DNA from: Parathalassolituus penaei
Lineage (GTDB): Bacteria > Pseudomonadota > Gammaproteobacteria > Pseudomonadales > Oceanobacteraceae
Assembly (NCBI RefSeq): GCF_026626885.1
Contig: NZ_JAPNOA010000028.1
Coordinates: 1-64,000, forward strand
Direction of reading: 5' to 3'
Length of the DNA stretch: 64,000 nucleotides
Numbering within the stretch: the first letter of the stretch is position 1; each line of letters opens with the position of its first letter. This document shows, one piece after another, positions 1-9,162 of this stretch. Made by a program: the position numbers and the translations under genes. The notes beneath the pieces are model-generated. The model was not told where the DNA came from and searched no databases. It saw only the letters and a list, made by a program, of their open reading frames with translations.

Positions 1-51
1 CAAAAGCTTATTCAGAACGGCTTCGCGACGTTCAATGGAATAACGGGCCAT
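1..51 (-). CDS. Transposase OrfA-like protein, N-terminal 17 codons only
   Basis: A 5' fragment that begins at an ATG (49-51, minus strand) preceded by an AGGAA ribosome site and reads MARYSIERREAVLNKLL before leaving the window. This opening resembles the helix-turn-helix OrfA proteins of IS3-type elements, which begin with a Tyr-Ser-x-Glu/Asp-x-Arg-x-Glu-Ala-Val-Leu pattern. OrfA would bind the element ends and, with OrfB by frameshift fusion, catalyse transposition. Only 17 residues are visible, so the family call is tentative. Confidence 0.5.
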   Translation of the reverse strand, partial: MARYSIERREAVLNKLL

Positions 52-104
52 GGTCAGTTCCTGGCCGCCCACTGTTCGTTTTAACGTGAAAAACTCATCG
101 GACA
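1..104 (-). mobile_element. End of an insertion sequence (IS3-like), cut by the window edge
   Basis: The first ~104 bases look like the 5' end of an insertion sequence read on the minus strand. A transposase-type start codon with a good ribosome site lies about 50 bases inside a TGTCC... terminus at about 100-104. The IS3-like assignment rests on the first 17 residues of the ORF only. The adjoining deaminase ORF runs into this terminus and stops, which marks the insertion point. The other end lies outside the window, so length and target duplication cannot be seen. Confidence 0.6.
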
Positions 105-105
105 A

Positions 106-1035
106 CTATGCTGACACAGCGGGATACTCTGGTACGTCATTACGGCCAGTAGATAAAACTCTGCCATCTTCATCTGTAATAGCTGCACCAACTTGGCGGG
201 ATAAACAAGCGGATTGCAGAGATGCAAAATATGCAGTCATCATAGCTTTCTCATCCCTGCGAGGTGACATGCCCTCTGCTCCATGAATGAGTTTCACAAA
301 ACGATCGATTTCTTTATTGATGTTACGAGCGTGATCATGTTGATTTCTAATGAAGTAGTCAGCAAGAACGGCGGTTTTTTCAACTTGTTGACCAGTTTTA
401 TCTTTTTCTTTTCTGTCGCGTCTGATTATATCATCGATTTTTTCTGATTGGATTCGCTTTTCCTCTAAATGGATTCTGCGTTCTTTCTCAGTACGAATAA
501 TAGTTAATAAGTAGAAGTTTTGGGGGTAAACCAAACGGAATAAAAAAACCTCTGACGGATGTTTTAACTGGTCGATAATGTAAGCAATTCGACATTTTGT
601 TTTGTTTTGCTCAGCATCGTTAATGATGTCTTCTTTTTCCTCTCTTATTATTCTACTTCTTTCTGTTGAAATTCTTTTTATAGCTAGTTTCGCTAGGTAG
701 TCGGAACCGTGTTTTTCTCGTAAATGATTCCCCTTGTTTTGTAGGCTTGTTATTCTGTCCGCTTCGTTAGTTTTATCTTTTTCTTGAGGTAGCAGATCAC
801 TGATCTTGATATGTACTGTTTTATATCCTGCAGCAGTCAAACTGCTTTTTAAACTTGAGCGAAACTCTTCAGTTAAGCTGCCAACTGCTCCACACAAAGA
901 AATGATAATTTCGGATGATATTCTTTCTTTTATTACATCATCAGTGCCTTTTCCTTTTTTATTCAAGGTGGGAGATGTTTTTTCATCACTGATTGATGAT
1001 ATGGCTTGTATGTTTTGCTTCGGTGCTATTGACAA
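106..1035 (-). pseudogene. Anti-phage dCTP deaminase-like protein (AvcD/DCD type), truncated by an IS
   Basis: About 309 codons remain. Residues ~45-60 carry a non-canonical P-loop-like stretch (SLCGAVGSL), residues ~165-185 the family-typical LVYPQNFYLL segment, and residues ~265-300 the first strand of a cytidine-deaminase fold (SRQVGAAITDEDG followed by TGRNDVP). In intact antiviral deaminases the zinc-binding HAE and PCxxC motifs come after this point and deplete dCTP during infection. Here the frame meets the IS terminus and stops within a few codons, so both zinc motifs are lost and the enzyme should be inactive. The start is a TTG eight bases after AGGG; no ATG is available before the upstream stop at 1060-1062. 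The region is clearly AT-richer than the glycogen genes beside it, which suggests acquired defence DNA. Confidence 0.7.
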
Positions 1036-1189
1036 TTTTACATCCCTGTTGTTGATTTTCTACCAGCCGCGTTTTTGTGCTCTTTCTATCGCCTTTTTGG
1101 ACGATATTATTTCTGTAATGGAAATAGCATTGCAGGGCTTATTATCAGGTGAAATTTTTTTAGATGCCTGAATATAGTTGCTTTCAGAT

Positions 1190-1417
1190 TTAGGGGAATT
1201 TTCTGTAACATTCAGCGTTATGATAATTGCCATGGTTTTGCCCTTTTTTGTCGCGCGCGATTTTACAACTATTTACATAGATGTCTATCTGGCGCTTATT
1301 GTTTTTAGGAATAAAAAACTCTTTTAGCTGAAAATACTCTTTGATCCTAGATGATGCATACAGATCAATCCATGACTCAATAGGACTTTGAGCGAAAAAA
1401 TTGGACTTTTTCTCCAT
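1190..1417 (-). CDS. Small hypothetical ORF upstream of the deaminase remnant
   Basis: A 75-codon open frame beginning at ATG 1415-1417 (a TTG start at 1450 would add 11 residues). It is lysine- and asparagine-rich, with no recognisable domain, signal peptide or clear ribosome site. It lies in the same AT-rich patch as the deaminase remnant, so it may be a fragment of a defence-associated partner, or simply a chance frame in AT-rich DNA. Confidence 0.2.
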   Translation of the reverse strand: MEKKSNFFAQSPIESWIDLYASSRIKEYFQLKEFFIPKNNKRQIDIYVNSCKIARDKKGQNHGNYHNAECYRKFP

Positions 1418-1499
1418 TACTGACAGTTTTTGTGGTGAGGTCGAAAACAACGGATCTTGCCAGCATCAGACGGTGTGTCAGCTGGTATTTAGCGACCAG

Positions 1500-1521
1500 C
1501 AGCCGGAGTTGCCTCCGGCTG
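1500..1521 (-). terminator. Hairpin 33 bases downstream of glgP
   Basis: A perfect 9-bp stem (CAGCCGGAG / CTCCGGCTG) with a 4-base loop follows the glgP stop codon. No T-tract follows on the minus strand, so it may stabilise the mRNA 3' end or act with Rho rather than serve as a classical intrinsic terminator. Confidence 0.4.
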
Positions 1522-1553
1522 TTGGGGACGATCAGGCGGTGTTAACCCTGTGG

Positions 1554-4070
1554 TTATTCGCCTACCGGTTTCAATTTCCAGATTTCGTCGTTGTACTGGC
1601 TGATGGTGCGGTCGGTGGAGAACATGCCGCTGCGGGCGGAGTTGATGATGCTCATGGTGGTCCAGCGGTCGTGATCGCGGTAGGCATCGGCGGCGCGTTG
1701 CTGGGCGTCGACGAAGCTGGTGAAGTCGGCGAGGGTCATCCACGGGTCGGTGGAGGATTTGATGCCGGCGATCAGGTCGTCGAACAGGCCCGGTTCAAAG
1801 CGGTTGAAGTGGCCGGATTCAAGCAGGCCCATCACACACTGCAGGTTGTGGTCGCGGTCGATGTAGTCCTGTGGCCGGTAGCTGCGACGCAGGTCGGCGA
1901 CTTCCGGGGTCTTGAGGCCAAACAGGAAGAAGTTGTCTTCTCCTACGGCTTCCAGGATTTCAACGTTGGCGCCATCGAGGGTGCCGATGGTGACCGCGCC
2001 GTTCATCATGAACTTCATGTTGCCGGTGCCGGAGGCTTCTTTACCCGCGGTGGAAATCTGCTCCGACAGGTCGGTGCCGGGGGCAATCACTTCCATGACC
2101 GATACCCGGTAGTTCGGGATAAACGCCAGTTTCAGCTTGTCGCCGACTTCCGGATCGTTGTTGATGATGTCAGCAACGTTGTTGATCAGCTTGATGATGT
2201 TTTTGGCGGTGACATACCCCGGTGCCGCCTTGCCACCAATCAGCACACAACGGTTGGTCCAGTTGGCGGTGTCACCACGTTTGATACGTGAATACAGGTG
2301 AATCACGTGCAGCAGGTTCAGCAGCTGACGTTTGTATTCGTGCATGCGTTTGACCTGCACGTCGAACATGGCGTCCGGGTTGAAATGAACACCGGTGTCG
2401 CGTGCCACCAGTTCGGCCAGGCGTTGTTTGTTCTGGCGTTTGACGGCGCTCCAGCGGCTGCGGAAGTCGGCATTGCCGAGTTCTTTTTCGATGCCAGCAA
2501 GCTGATCGAGCTGGGTGATCCAGCCTTCACCAATGGTGTCGGCGAGCAGGGCACGCAGGCCAGGGTTGGAGCTGGCGATCCAGCGACGCTGGGTAACGCC
2601 GTTGGTCTTGTTGTTGAATTTCCACGGCCACAGCTGGAAGAAGTCGTTAAACAGTCCGTCTTTTAACAGCTGTGAGTGCAGGGCGGCGACGCCGTTGACC
2701 GAGAAGCTGCCAACAATGGCGAGGTAGGCCATCCGCACGTTCTGGTGCTCATCAATGATCGACATGTCGCGCAGGCGGTTGTTGTCGCCTGGCCACTTCA
2801 TCGATACCTGTTTGAGGAAGCGGGCGTTGATTTCGTAAATGATGTCGAGCAGGCGTGGCAGCAGTTTCTGGAACAGTTTCACCGACCAACGTTCCAGTGC
2901 TTCCGGCAGCAGGGTGTGGTTGGTATAGGCCATACAGTTGCTGGTAATTGCCCAGGCTTCGTCCCAGCCGAGGCCGTTGTCATCCACCAGAATCCGCATC
3001 AGTTCAGCCACCGCGAGGCTTGGGTGGGTGTCGTTGAGCTGGAAGACGTTGTGTTTGGCGAATTCGCGGAAGTCGCGGCCGTGGTGTTCGAGCCATTGCG
3101 CAACCACGTCTTGCAGGGAAGCCGATACCAGGAAGTACTGCTGACGCAGGCGCAGTTCCTTGCCGTTTTCACTGGCGTCGTTCGGATACAACACCATGGT
3201 GATGTTTTCCGCTTCGGCCTTGGAGGATACCGCTTCGAAGTAGGAGCCTTTGTTGAATTCGGAGAAGTTGAACACTTCGGTGGCCTGGGCGGACCACAGG
3301 CGCAGGGTGTTCACAATGCCGTTCTGGTAACCCGGAATCGGCACGTCATACGGTACTGCCAGTACTTCCTCGGTATTTTCCCAATGTACAGACAGGTGGC
3401 CGGTTTGATGGTCGCGATAAGGGCGTGATACTCCGCCAAAGCGTACTACGCGGGTGTATTCGCGGCGCTGGAATTCCCACGGGTAACTGTCGTAACCGAG
3501 CCAGTGATCCGGGGCTTCGATCTGGTGGCCGTTCTGGATCAGCTGTTTGAACATGCCGTATTCATAACGCAGGCCATAACCCATTACCGGTAGTTTGAGG
3601 GTGGCGCAGGAGTCCATAAAACAGGCGGCCAGACGTCCAAGGCCACCGTTGCCCAGACCGGCGTCGATTTCGGCTTCTTCGATATTTTCGAGTGCCAGAC
3701 CGAGCTGGTACATGGCCGCTTCGGCTTTGTGTTCGATACCGAGGTTGAGCAGATTGTTGGTGAGGGAGCGTCCGATCAGGAACTCCATCGACAGGTAGTA
3801 GGCTTTTTTCTTGTCGCTTTTGTTGTAGGACGCCCAGGTCTGCTTCCACAGTTTCATCAGGCGGTCACGGACGGCGTATGACAGCGCCTTGTAGTGGTAA
3901 TAGGGTTCAGAGGTCAGGCTGCGGCCAAGCATGTTGTAAAGGTAGTTGGCAAAGTCTTCCTCGATATCGGTAACGTTCATACCGATATTTTTCAGCAAGT
4001 CCTCAATACGCAGGCGTTGTTCCTCTGCAGTCAGGGGTTCCCGGGGTACAGCTGGTGTGGTCACCGACAT
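1554..4070 (-). CDS. glgP: Glycogen/maltodextrin phosphorylase
   Basis: Releases glucose-1-phosphate from the non-reducing ends of alpha-1,4-glucan using phosphate and pyridoxal phosphate. The 838-residue product is the usual GT35 length. The N-terminal part has the GLGNGGLGRLAACF active-site segment (around residues 115-130). Near residue 640 is the PLP signature EASGTGNMKF, whose Lys carries the cofactor, followed by GTLDGANVEI. I chose ATG 4068-4070 because AGGAGA lies six bases upstream; a longer frame back to 4175 would overlap glgA. This is the last gene of the glycogen operon, 20 bases after glgA, so synthesis and mobilisation are co-transcribed. Confidence 0.95.
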   Translation of the reverse strand: MSVTTPAVPREPLTAEEQRLRIEDLLKNIGMNVTDIEEDFANYLYNMLGRSLTSEPYYHYKALSYAVRDRLMKLWKQTWASYNKSDKKKAYYLSMEFLIGRSLTNNLLNLGIEHKAEAAMYQLGLALENIEEAEIDAGLGNGGLGRLAACFMDSCATLKLPVMGYGLRYEYGMFKQLIQNGHQIEAPDHWLGYDSYPWEFQRREYTRVVRFGGVSRPYRDHQTGHLSVHWENTEEVLAVPYDVPIPGYQNGIVNTLRLWSAQATEVFNFSEFNKGSYFEAVSSKAEAENITMVLYPNDASENGKELRLRQQYFLVSASLQDVVAQWLEHHGRDFREFAKHNVFQLNDTHPSLAVAELMRILVDDNGLGWDEAWAITSNCMAYTNHTLLPEALERWSVKLFQKLLPRLLDIIYEINARFLKQVSMKWPGDNNRLRDMSIIDEHQNVRMAYLAIVGSFSVNGVAALHSQLLKDGLFNDFFQLWPWKFNNKTNGVTQRRWIASSNPGLRALLADTIGEGWITQLDQLAGIEKELGNADFRSRWSAVKRQNKQRLAELVARDTGVHFNPDAMFDVQVKRMHEYKRQLLNLLHVIHLYSRIKRGDTANWTNRCVLIGGKAAPGYVTAKNIIKLINNVADIINNDPEVGDKLKLAFIPNYRVSVMEVIAPGTDLSEQISTAGKEASGTGNMKFMMNGAVTIGTLDGANVEILEAVGEDNFFLFGLKTPEVADLRRSYRPQDYIDRDHNLQCVMGLLESGHFNRFEPGLFDDLIAGIKSSTDPWMTLADFTSFVDAQQRAADAYRDHDRWTTMSIINSARSGMFSTDRTISQYNDEIWKLKPVGE

Positions 4071-4090
4071 TCGTTGCTCTCCTGCTTGAA

Positions 4091-5557
4091 TTACTGAATG
4101 AGTTTGAGGTACTGCCTGGCGCTTTCCTGCCAGCCAAAATGCTGGGTCATGCCCTGTTTCTGTAGCTTCTGCCATGTGCGTTTTTTGCCATACAGGTAGA
4201 GTGCGTGCAGCAGGGTCGATTTCAGAGCGTGCAAGCTGGGGTCATAAAATACAAAGCCGGTGGCGGTGCCGTTGTCGATGTTTTCAACGGTGGCATTAAC
4301 CACGGTGTCGGCGAGGCCGCCGGTGCAGTGCACAATCGGCGGGGTGCCATAAATCAGGCTGTAGATCTGGTTGAGGCCACAGGGCTCAAAGCGGGATGGC
4401 ATCAGGAACATGTCGGAGCCAGCCTCGACCAGGTGGGCGAGGGCTTCGGAATACCCCAGATATACCAGTACCCGTTTCGGATAATAAATGGCGAGTTTCT
4501 GCAAGGCTTCGTGATGCTGGCGATCACCGCTGCCCAGCACGACAAATATGGCATTGTGCTCTTCGAGGATCTGCGGCATCAGGTCGAGCACCAGGTCGAT
4601 GCCTTTTTGCCAGACCAGACGGCCGACCATTCCAATCACCGGTATATCGAGGTCTATCTCGGATTCATGCCAGCCGAAATGATTGAGCAGGGCTTTCTTG
4701 TTTTCGGCCTTGCCCGCCACGCGGCCTTTGTCGGCGCTGTAGGTGCGGGCGATCAGGCGGTCGGTGGCAGGGTTCCAGACATCCTCTTCGATGCCGTTGA
4801 TAATCCCCACCAGTTTGCCTTGTGCCTGTTTGTGAGCCATCACTCCTTCCAGACCATAGGCGAACTGTGGCCAGGTGATTTCACGGGCGTAGGTCGGGCT
4901 GACAGTGGTGACCCAGTCGGACATTTCGATACCGGCTTTTAACATCGACATCTGTCCGTAGAATTCAACACCACCATGAGTTTTCCACCAGTGCCATGGC
5001 AGTTCCAGGTAACTGAACAGGCTGTGTGGGAACAGTCCCTGATAGGCCATATTGTGGATGGTAAAAATGGTCGCCGGGCGCACCGCTTCTTCACTCAGGA
5101 AGGCAGGCACCAGGCCGGTTTGCCAGTCGTTGGCCTGCACCAGATCGGCTTTCCAGCCGATGCTGTAACGGTCGAGGGCAAGGTCGGCGGCGATGCGGGC
5201 GAACAGGCCGAAGCGTTCGCCGTTGTCCCACCAGTCGTTGCCATCGGCGGCCAGATACGGGTTGCCAGGGCGATCAAACAGCTCGGGAATATCCACAATC
5301 CACAGCGGTACATCAATGCCGGTGCTGCGCGCTTCCTTGATGGCGACGCGGTAGCTGCGGAAGGCACAACGGACATCAAATTCAGCGATCTTGTGGACGT
5401 CGGTGAGTTTTTCCCATACCGACAGGTAACCCGGCAGCACTACCCGCACGTCTTCGCCGAGACGTGCATAGGCGTTGGGCAAACCACCCGATACATCAGC
5501 CAGACCACCGGTCTTGATGACGGGATGAATTTCGGAAGTAGCAAACAGTATCTTCAT
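4091..5557 (-). CDS. glgA: Glycogen synthase (ADP-glucose dependent)
   Basis: Transfers glucose from ADP-glucose to the growing alpha-1,4-glucan chain. The 488-residue protein has the GT5 two-domain layout. At the N-terminus is the ADP-glucose-binding KTGGLADVSGGLP loop (residues ~16-28). In the C-terminal half are MVGRLVWQKG and the acidic patch PSRFEPCGLNQIYSLIYGTPP (around residues 385-405) expected of bacterial glycogen synthases. It lies 18 bases downstream of glgB and 20 bases upstream of glgP in one transcription unit, and it uses the product of glgC at the head of the operon. Confidence 0.96.
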   Translation of the reverse strand: MKILFATSEIHPVIKTGGLADVSGGLPNAYARLGEDVRVVLPGYLSVWEKLTDVHKIAEFDVRCAFRSYRVAIKEARSTGIDVPLWIVDIPELFDRPGNPYLAADGNDWWDNGERFGLFARIAADLALDRYSIGWKADLVQANDWQTGLVPAFLSEEAVRPATIFTIHNMAYQGLFPHSLFSYLELPWHWWKTHGGVEFYGQMSMLKAGIEMSDWVTTVSPTYAREITWPQFAYGLEGVMAHKQAQGKLVGIINGIEEDVWNPATDRLIARTYSADKGRVAGKAENKKALLNHFGWHESEIDLDIPVIGMVGRLVWQKGIDLVLDLMPQILEEHNAIFVVLGSGDRQHHEALQKLAIYYPKRVLVYLGYSEALAHLVEAGSDMFLMPSRFEPCGLNQIYSLIYGTPPIVHCTGGLADTVVNATVENIDNGTATGFVFYDPSLHALKSTLLHALYLYGKKRTWQKLQKQGMTQHFGWQESARQYLKLIQ

Positions 5558-5575
5558 GAAACGCCAAAAACCTTG

Positions 5576-7753
5576 TTAACCCTGATATTGCAGCACCACC
5601 GCACCCAGTGGTGGCAGTGTCACCAATGCTGAGCAGGGTTGGCCCATTACGGGTTGTTCCTGTGTATAAACCTGGCCCTGATTACCGCAGTTGCTGCCAC
5701 CGTAAATGGCGGAGTCGGTATTCAGGATTTCCTGCCAGCAACCCGCTATGGGCATGCCGGTCAGGTAAAGCGTGCGTGGTATCGGTACAAAATTGAGCAG
5801 GCATACCAGCTGTTGCCGGTCACTCTTGCGGATAAAACCCAGCACGGAGTGTTGATGGTCGTTGCAATCGATCCACTCGAAGCCTTTCTGCTCGAATTCG
5901 TACTGGTGCAGGGCATCCTGTTGCTGGTAGAGGCGGTTGAGGTCGCCGACCAGTTGGCGGACGCCGCTGTGGTTCGGATAGTTGAGCAGGTTCCAGTCGA
6001 GGGATTCCGCGTCGTTCCACTCGGTCCACTGGCCCATGTCGCCGCCCATAAACAGCAGTTTTTTGCCGGGATTCAGCCATTGCCAGGCCAGTAACAGACG
6101 CAGGTTGGCCATTTTCTGCCAGTCATCACCGGGCATTTTGCCCGCCAGCGATTTTTTCAAATGTACGACCTCATCGTGCGACAGCGGTAACACGAAATTT
6201 TCAGTGTAGGCGTACATCTGGCCGAAGGTCAGCTGGTGGTGGTGATGGCTGCGGTAGATCGGGTCCTGACGGAAGTAACTCAGAGTGTCGTTCATCCAGC
6301 CCATGTTCCATTTCATGGAGAAGCCAAGGCCACCCATCCAGGTCGGACGAGAGACCAGCGGCCACGAGGTGGACTCTTCCGCCATCATCAGGGCACCGGG
6401 GCACTGGCTGTGGACTTCATGGTTGAGCACCTTGATGAATTCGATCGCTTCCAGGTTTTCACGACCGCCATGGGCATTCGGAATCCACTGGCCCGGCTCA
6501 CGGGCGTAATCGAGGTAGAGCATGGACGCCACGGCATCCACGCGCAGACCATCAATGTGGAATTCCTTGAGCCAGTAGAGGGCGTTGGCGATCAGGAAGT
6601 TGCGCACCTCGTTACGGCCATAGTTAAAAATGTAGGTGCCCCATTCCAGATGTTCACCCTGACGCGGGTCGGCGTGTTCATACAGGGCGGTGCCATCAAA
6701 ACGGGCGAGGGCAAACTCGTCACGCGGGAAGTGGGCGGGCACCCAGTCGAGAAAAACGCCATAACCGCGCTGGTGTAACAGGTCGATCAGGTAACGCAGG
6801 TCATCCGGGTTGCCAAAACGACTGGTCGGGGCGTAATAACCAGAGGTCTGGTAACCCCAGGATTCGTCCAGCGGGTGCTCGGCAACGGGCAGCAGCTCAA
6901 CATGGGTAAAGGCGGTGGCGTCGAGATAATCCACCAGACGGTGGGCCAATTCGCGGTAATTGAGGAACTTGCCCTGTGCATCCCGTTGCCAGGAGCCCAG
7001 GTGTAACTCGTAGATACTCATTGGCTTGTGTTGCCAATCGGCATCGGCGCGTTGTTGCATCCAGAGGTGGTCCTGCCACTGGTGCTGGCTCTGGAACACA
7101 ATCGAGGCGGTGCCAGGGCGCATTTCCATAGCACTGGCGTATGGGTCGGTTTTCACCAACAGGCTCTGATGCTGGCTATTGAGAATCTCGAACTTGTAGA
7201 GATCACCAGCTTGCAGGCCGGGGATAAACAGTTCCCAGACGCCGGAGCCGCCACACACCCGCATCGGGTGACGCATGCCATGCCAGTTGTTGAAGCTGCC
7301 GACTACCGATACCCGTTTGGCTGACGGTGCCCAGACGGCAAACAGTACGCCATCGATACCATCAAGGGTTCGTGGATGGGCACCGAGCAATTCGTAGATG
7401 TGCCAGTGGCGGCCTTCAGCAAACAGATGCAGGTCGAGTTCGCCGATTTGCGGCGCGAAGGTCCAGGGGCTGATGCACTGATGACGGATGCCGTCACCTT
7501 CGTCCCAGCATACCGAGTAGTGCTGTGGCAGACGCTGTTTCTGGTCATCGGTCAGACGGGCGACAAAACAGGCGGAGTTCGACAGTGGTTGCAGGGCATG
7601 ACCTTCGAGCCAGGCTTTGCGGGCACCGGGTATCCATACCCGCGCGACCCAGCCGTCACCATCCGGGTGGAGTCCCAGGAACCGGAAGGGGTCAAAGTGT
7701 TCGCCGTTCGCCAGATGTTGTAACTGCTGCGACAGGTCGGCGGTATCAGTCAT
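5576..7753 (-). CDS. glgB: 1,4-alpha-glucan branching enzyme
   Basis: Cuts alpha-1,4 chains and rejoins them as alpha-1,6 branches. At 725 residues it has the bacterial long-form layout: an N-terminal CBM48 pair (FRFLGLHPDGDG and VWAPSAKRVSVVGSFNNW), then a GH13 barrel. Visible barrel motifs are DWVPAHFPRDE, the nucleophile region DGLRVDAVASM, the acid/base region MMAEESTSW and LSHDEVVH. ATG 7751-7753 is preferred because AGAGG precedes it; the 26 codons upstream look untranslated. It sits 37 bases after malQ and 18 before glgA. Confidence 0.96.
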   Translation of the reverse strand: MTDTADLSQQLQHLANGEHFDPFRFLGLHPDGDGWVARVWIPGARKAWLEGHALQPLSNSACFVARLTDDQKQRLPQHYSVCWDEGDGIRHQCISPWTFAPQIGELDLHLFAEGRHWHIYELLGAHPRTLDGIDGVLFAVWAPSAKRVSVVGSFNNWHGMRHPMRVCGGSGVWELFIPGLQAGDLYKFEILNSQHQSLLVKTDPYASAMEMRPGTASIVFQSQHQWQDHLWMQQRADADWQHKPMSIYELHLGSWQRDAQGKFLNYRELAHRLVDYLDATAFTHVELLPVAEHPLDESWGYQTSGYYAPTSRFGNPDDLRYLIDLLHQRGYGVFLDWVPAHFPRDEFALARFDGTALYEHADPRQGEHLEWGTYIFNYGRNEVRNFLIANALYWLKEFHIDGLRVDAVASMLYLDYAREPGQWIPNAHGGRENLEAIEFIKVLNHEVHSQCPGALMMAEESTSWPLVSRPTWMGGLGFSMKWNMGWMNDTLSYFRQDPIYRSHHHHQLTFGQMYAYTENFVLPLSHDEVVHLKKSLAGKMPGDDWQKMANLRLLLAWQWLNPGKKLLFMGGDMGQWTEWNDAESLDWNLLNYPNHSGVRQLVGDLNRLYQQQDALHQYEFEQKGFEWIDCNDHQHSVLGFIRKSDRQQLVCLLNFVPIPRTLYLTGMPIAGCWQEILNTDSAIYGGSNCGNQGQVYTQEQPVMGQPCSALVTLPPLGAVVLQYQG

Positions 7754-7790
7754 GTAGAGCCTCTTGATCAAGCGGGGCTGGTGGCCAGAG

Positions 7791-9146
7791 TTATTCCGCG
7801 CTGCGTTCAGCAGCATCCACCAGGTGGGCAATCCGTTGGGCCAGGTCCGGGGTCAGCTGGTGGCTGTCATAACGCCATAACCAGTTATCCACAATGGTGC
7901 CAGGCGTGTTCATTCTGGCCTGATTATCCAGACCAAGGAAATCCTGCAGTGGAATAATCGCCATTTGTGCCGGCGACTGCAGGGCGGCATGGATCAGTGG
8001 CCATGGCATATCGCCAATGGTCAGATCGAGCTGCGACAGAATCCAGGATTTCTGGCCTTCGTCGGTCAGTGCCTGCCACCAGCCAAGGCTGGTTTCGTTA
8101 TCGTGGGTGCCGGTGTACACCACCGAGTTTTCCACTTGCTCGGCCAGTGAATGCGGGTTGTCCGGCAGGCCGTTAAAGCCGAACTGCAGTACCGACATGC
8201 CGGGCAGCCCAAAGCGGTTTTTTAACTCCACTACTTCCGGGGTAATGATACCGAGGTCTTCGGCGACGACCGGCAGAGTGCTGTGGCTGCCCTGCAGGGC
8301 GGCCAGCAATTCGGCACCCGGTGCCTTGACCCATTCACCGACCATGGCGGTGGGTTCTGAAGATGGAATTTCCCAGCTGGCTTCGAGACCGCGGAAATGG
8401 TCGATCCGCACCAGATCAAACAGCTCCAGGCTCCAGGCCATACGTTGTTGCCACCAGCGGAAGCCGTTGGCCAGCATATGTGGCCAGTGGTAATGAGGGT
8501 TGCCCCAACGTTGGCCGGTTGCCGAGAAATAATCCGGTGGTACACCGGTGACTACGGTGGGCTGTAATTGCTCATCGAGCTGGAATTCGTGCGGATTGCT
8601 CCAGACATCAACGCTGTCGTAACCGACAAAAATCGGAATATCACCAAACAGGCGAATACCACGGCGGTTGGCTTCCTGACGGATCGCCAGCCAGCAGCTG
8701 ATCAGGGCAAACTGCTCCATACAGATGGCATGCAGGGCATCGGCATGTTCACGTTCAACGGCGGCGAGGGTGTCGGCATCGCGGAAGCGCCAGGCATCCG
8801 GCCATTCGTTCCAAGCCTTGCCACCCGATTGCTGCTTGAGCAGGGTGAACAGGGCGTAGGGTTTTAACCAGTGTGGCGGGTTGGCCATAAAGTCGGCAAA
8901 GGCGGTTTTATCCACCGTGTCTTGCCAGTTGTCCGGCAGCAATGCCGGATTCAGTGCAAACGCCGACACCGCCTGATACGGCGACAAGCCGTCGACCGGT
9001 TGGGTTAATGGCAGCATTTGCCAGACCTTGAGGTTGGCCTCCGTCATCCAGTCGAGGAAACGCCAGACATCAGCGTCCAGTTTGCCGGACGGTAATGAGG
9101 TCGGGTGCAGCAGAACCCCTGCGCAGCGGGCGTTAGTGGTGCTCAT
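7791..9146 (-). CDS. malQ: 4-alpha-glucanotransferase (amylomaltase)
   Basis: Disproportionates maltodextrins by moving alpha-1,4-glucan segments. The product is 451 residues, close to the compact GH77 enzymes and much shorter than E. coli MalQ. It starts with the family's AGVLLHPTSLPS element. It also has RLFGDIPIFVGYDSVDVW, VRIDHFRGLEASWEIP with the nucleophile Asp, VVAEDLGIITPEV with the acid/base Glu, and YTGTHDNET with the third carboxylate. AGGGA sits upstream of ATG 9144-9146. It lies 16 bases behind the GH57 gene, in the middle of the glycogen operon. Confidence 0.93.
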   Translation of the reverse strand: MSTTNARCAGVLLHPTSLPSGKLDADVWRFLDWMTEANLKVWQMLPLTQPVDGLSPYQAVSAFALNPALLPDNWQDTVDKTAFADFMANPPHWLKPYALFTLLKQQSGGKAWNEWPDAWRFRDADTLAAVEREHADALHAICMEQFALISCWLAIRQEANRRGIRLFGDIPIFVGYDSVDVWSNPHEFQLDEQLQPTVVTGVPPDYFSATGQRWGNPHYHWPHMLANGFRWWQQRMAWSLELFDLVRIDHFRGLEASWEIPSSEPTAMVGEWVKAPGAELLAALQGSHSTLPVVAEDLGIITPEVVELKNRFGLPGMSVLQFGFNGLPDNPHSLAEQVENSVVYTGTHDNETSLGWWQALTDEGQKSWILSQLDLTIGDMPWPLIHAALQSPAQMAIIPLQDFLGLDNQARMNTPGTIVDNWLWRYDSHQLTPDLAQRIAHLVDAAERSAE

Positions 9147-9162
9147 CGTCCCTGTTTGCCTC

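Larger units (their letters stand above)
1036..1553. other. AT-rich gap between the deaminase remnant and glgP
   Basis: Apart from the doubtful ORF at 1190-1417 and a hairpin at 1500-1521, I see no gene here. Base composition changes sharply near 1450, from AT-rich accessory DNA to the GC-richer glycogen operon, which marks the edge of the acquired patch. In described AvcID systems a small inhibitory RNA is encoded just upstream of the deaminase; any such RNA would lie in roughly 1036-1190, but I cannot identify it from sequence alone. Confidence 0.4.

Noticed and set aside
1036-1190. AvcI-type antitoxin RNA upstream of the deaminase remnant
   Set aside because: The position would fit, but I cannot recognise the RNA by eye, so it is not listed as a feature.
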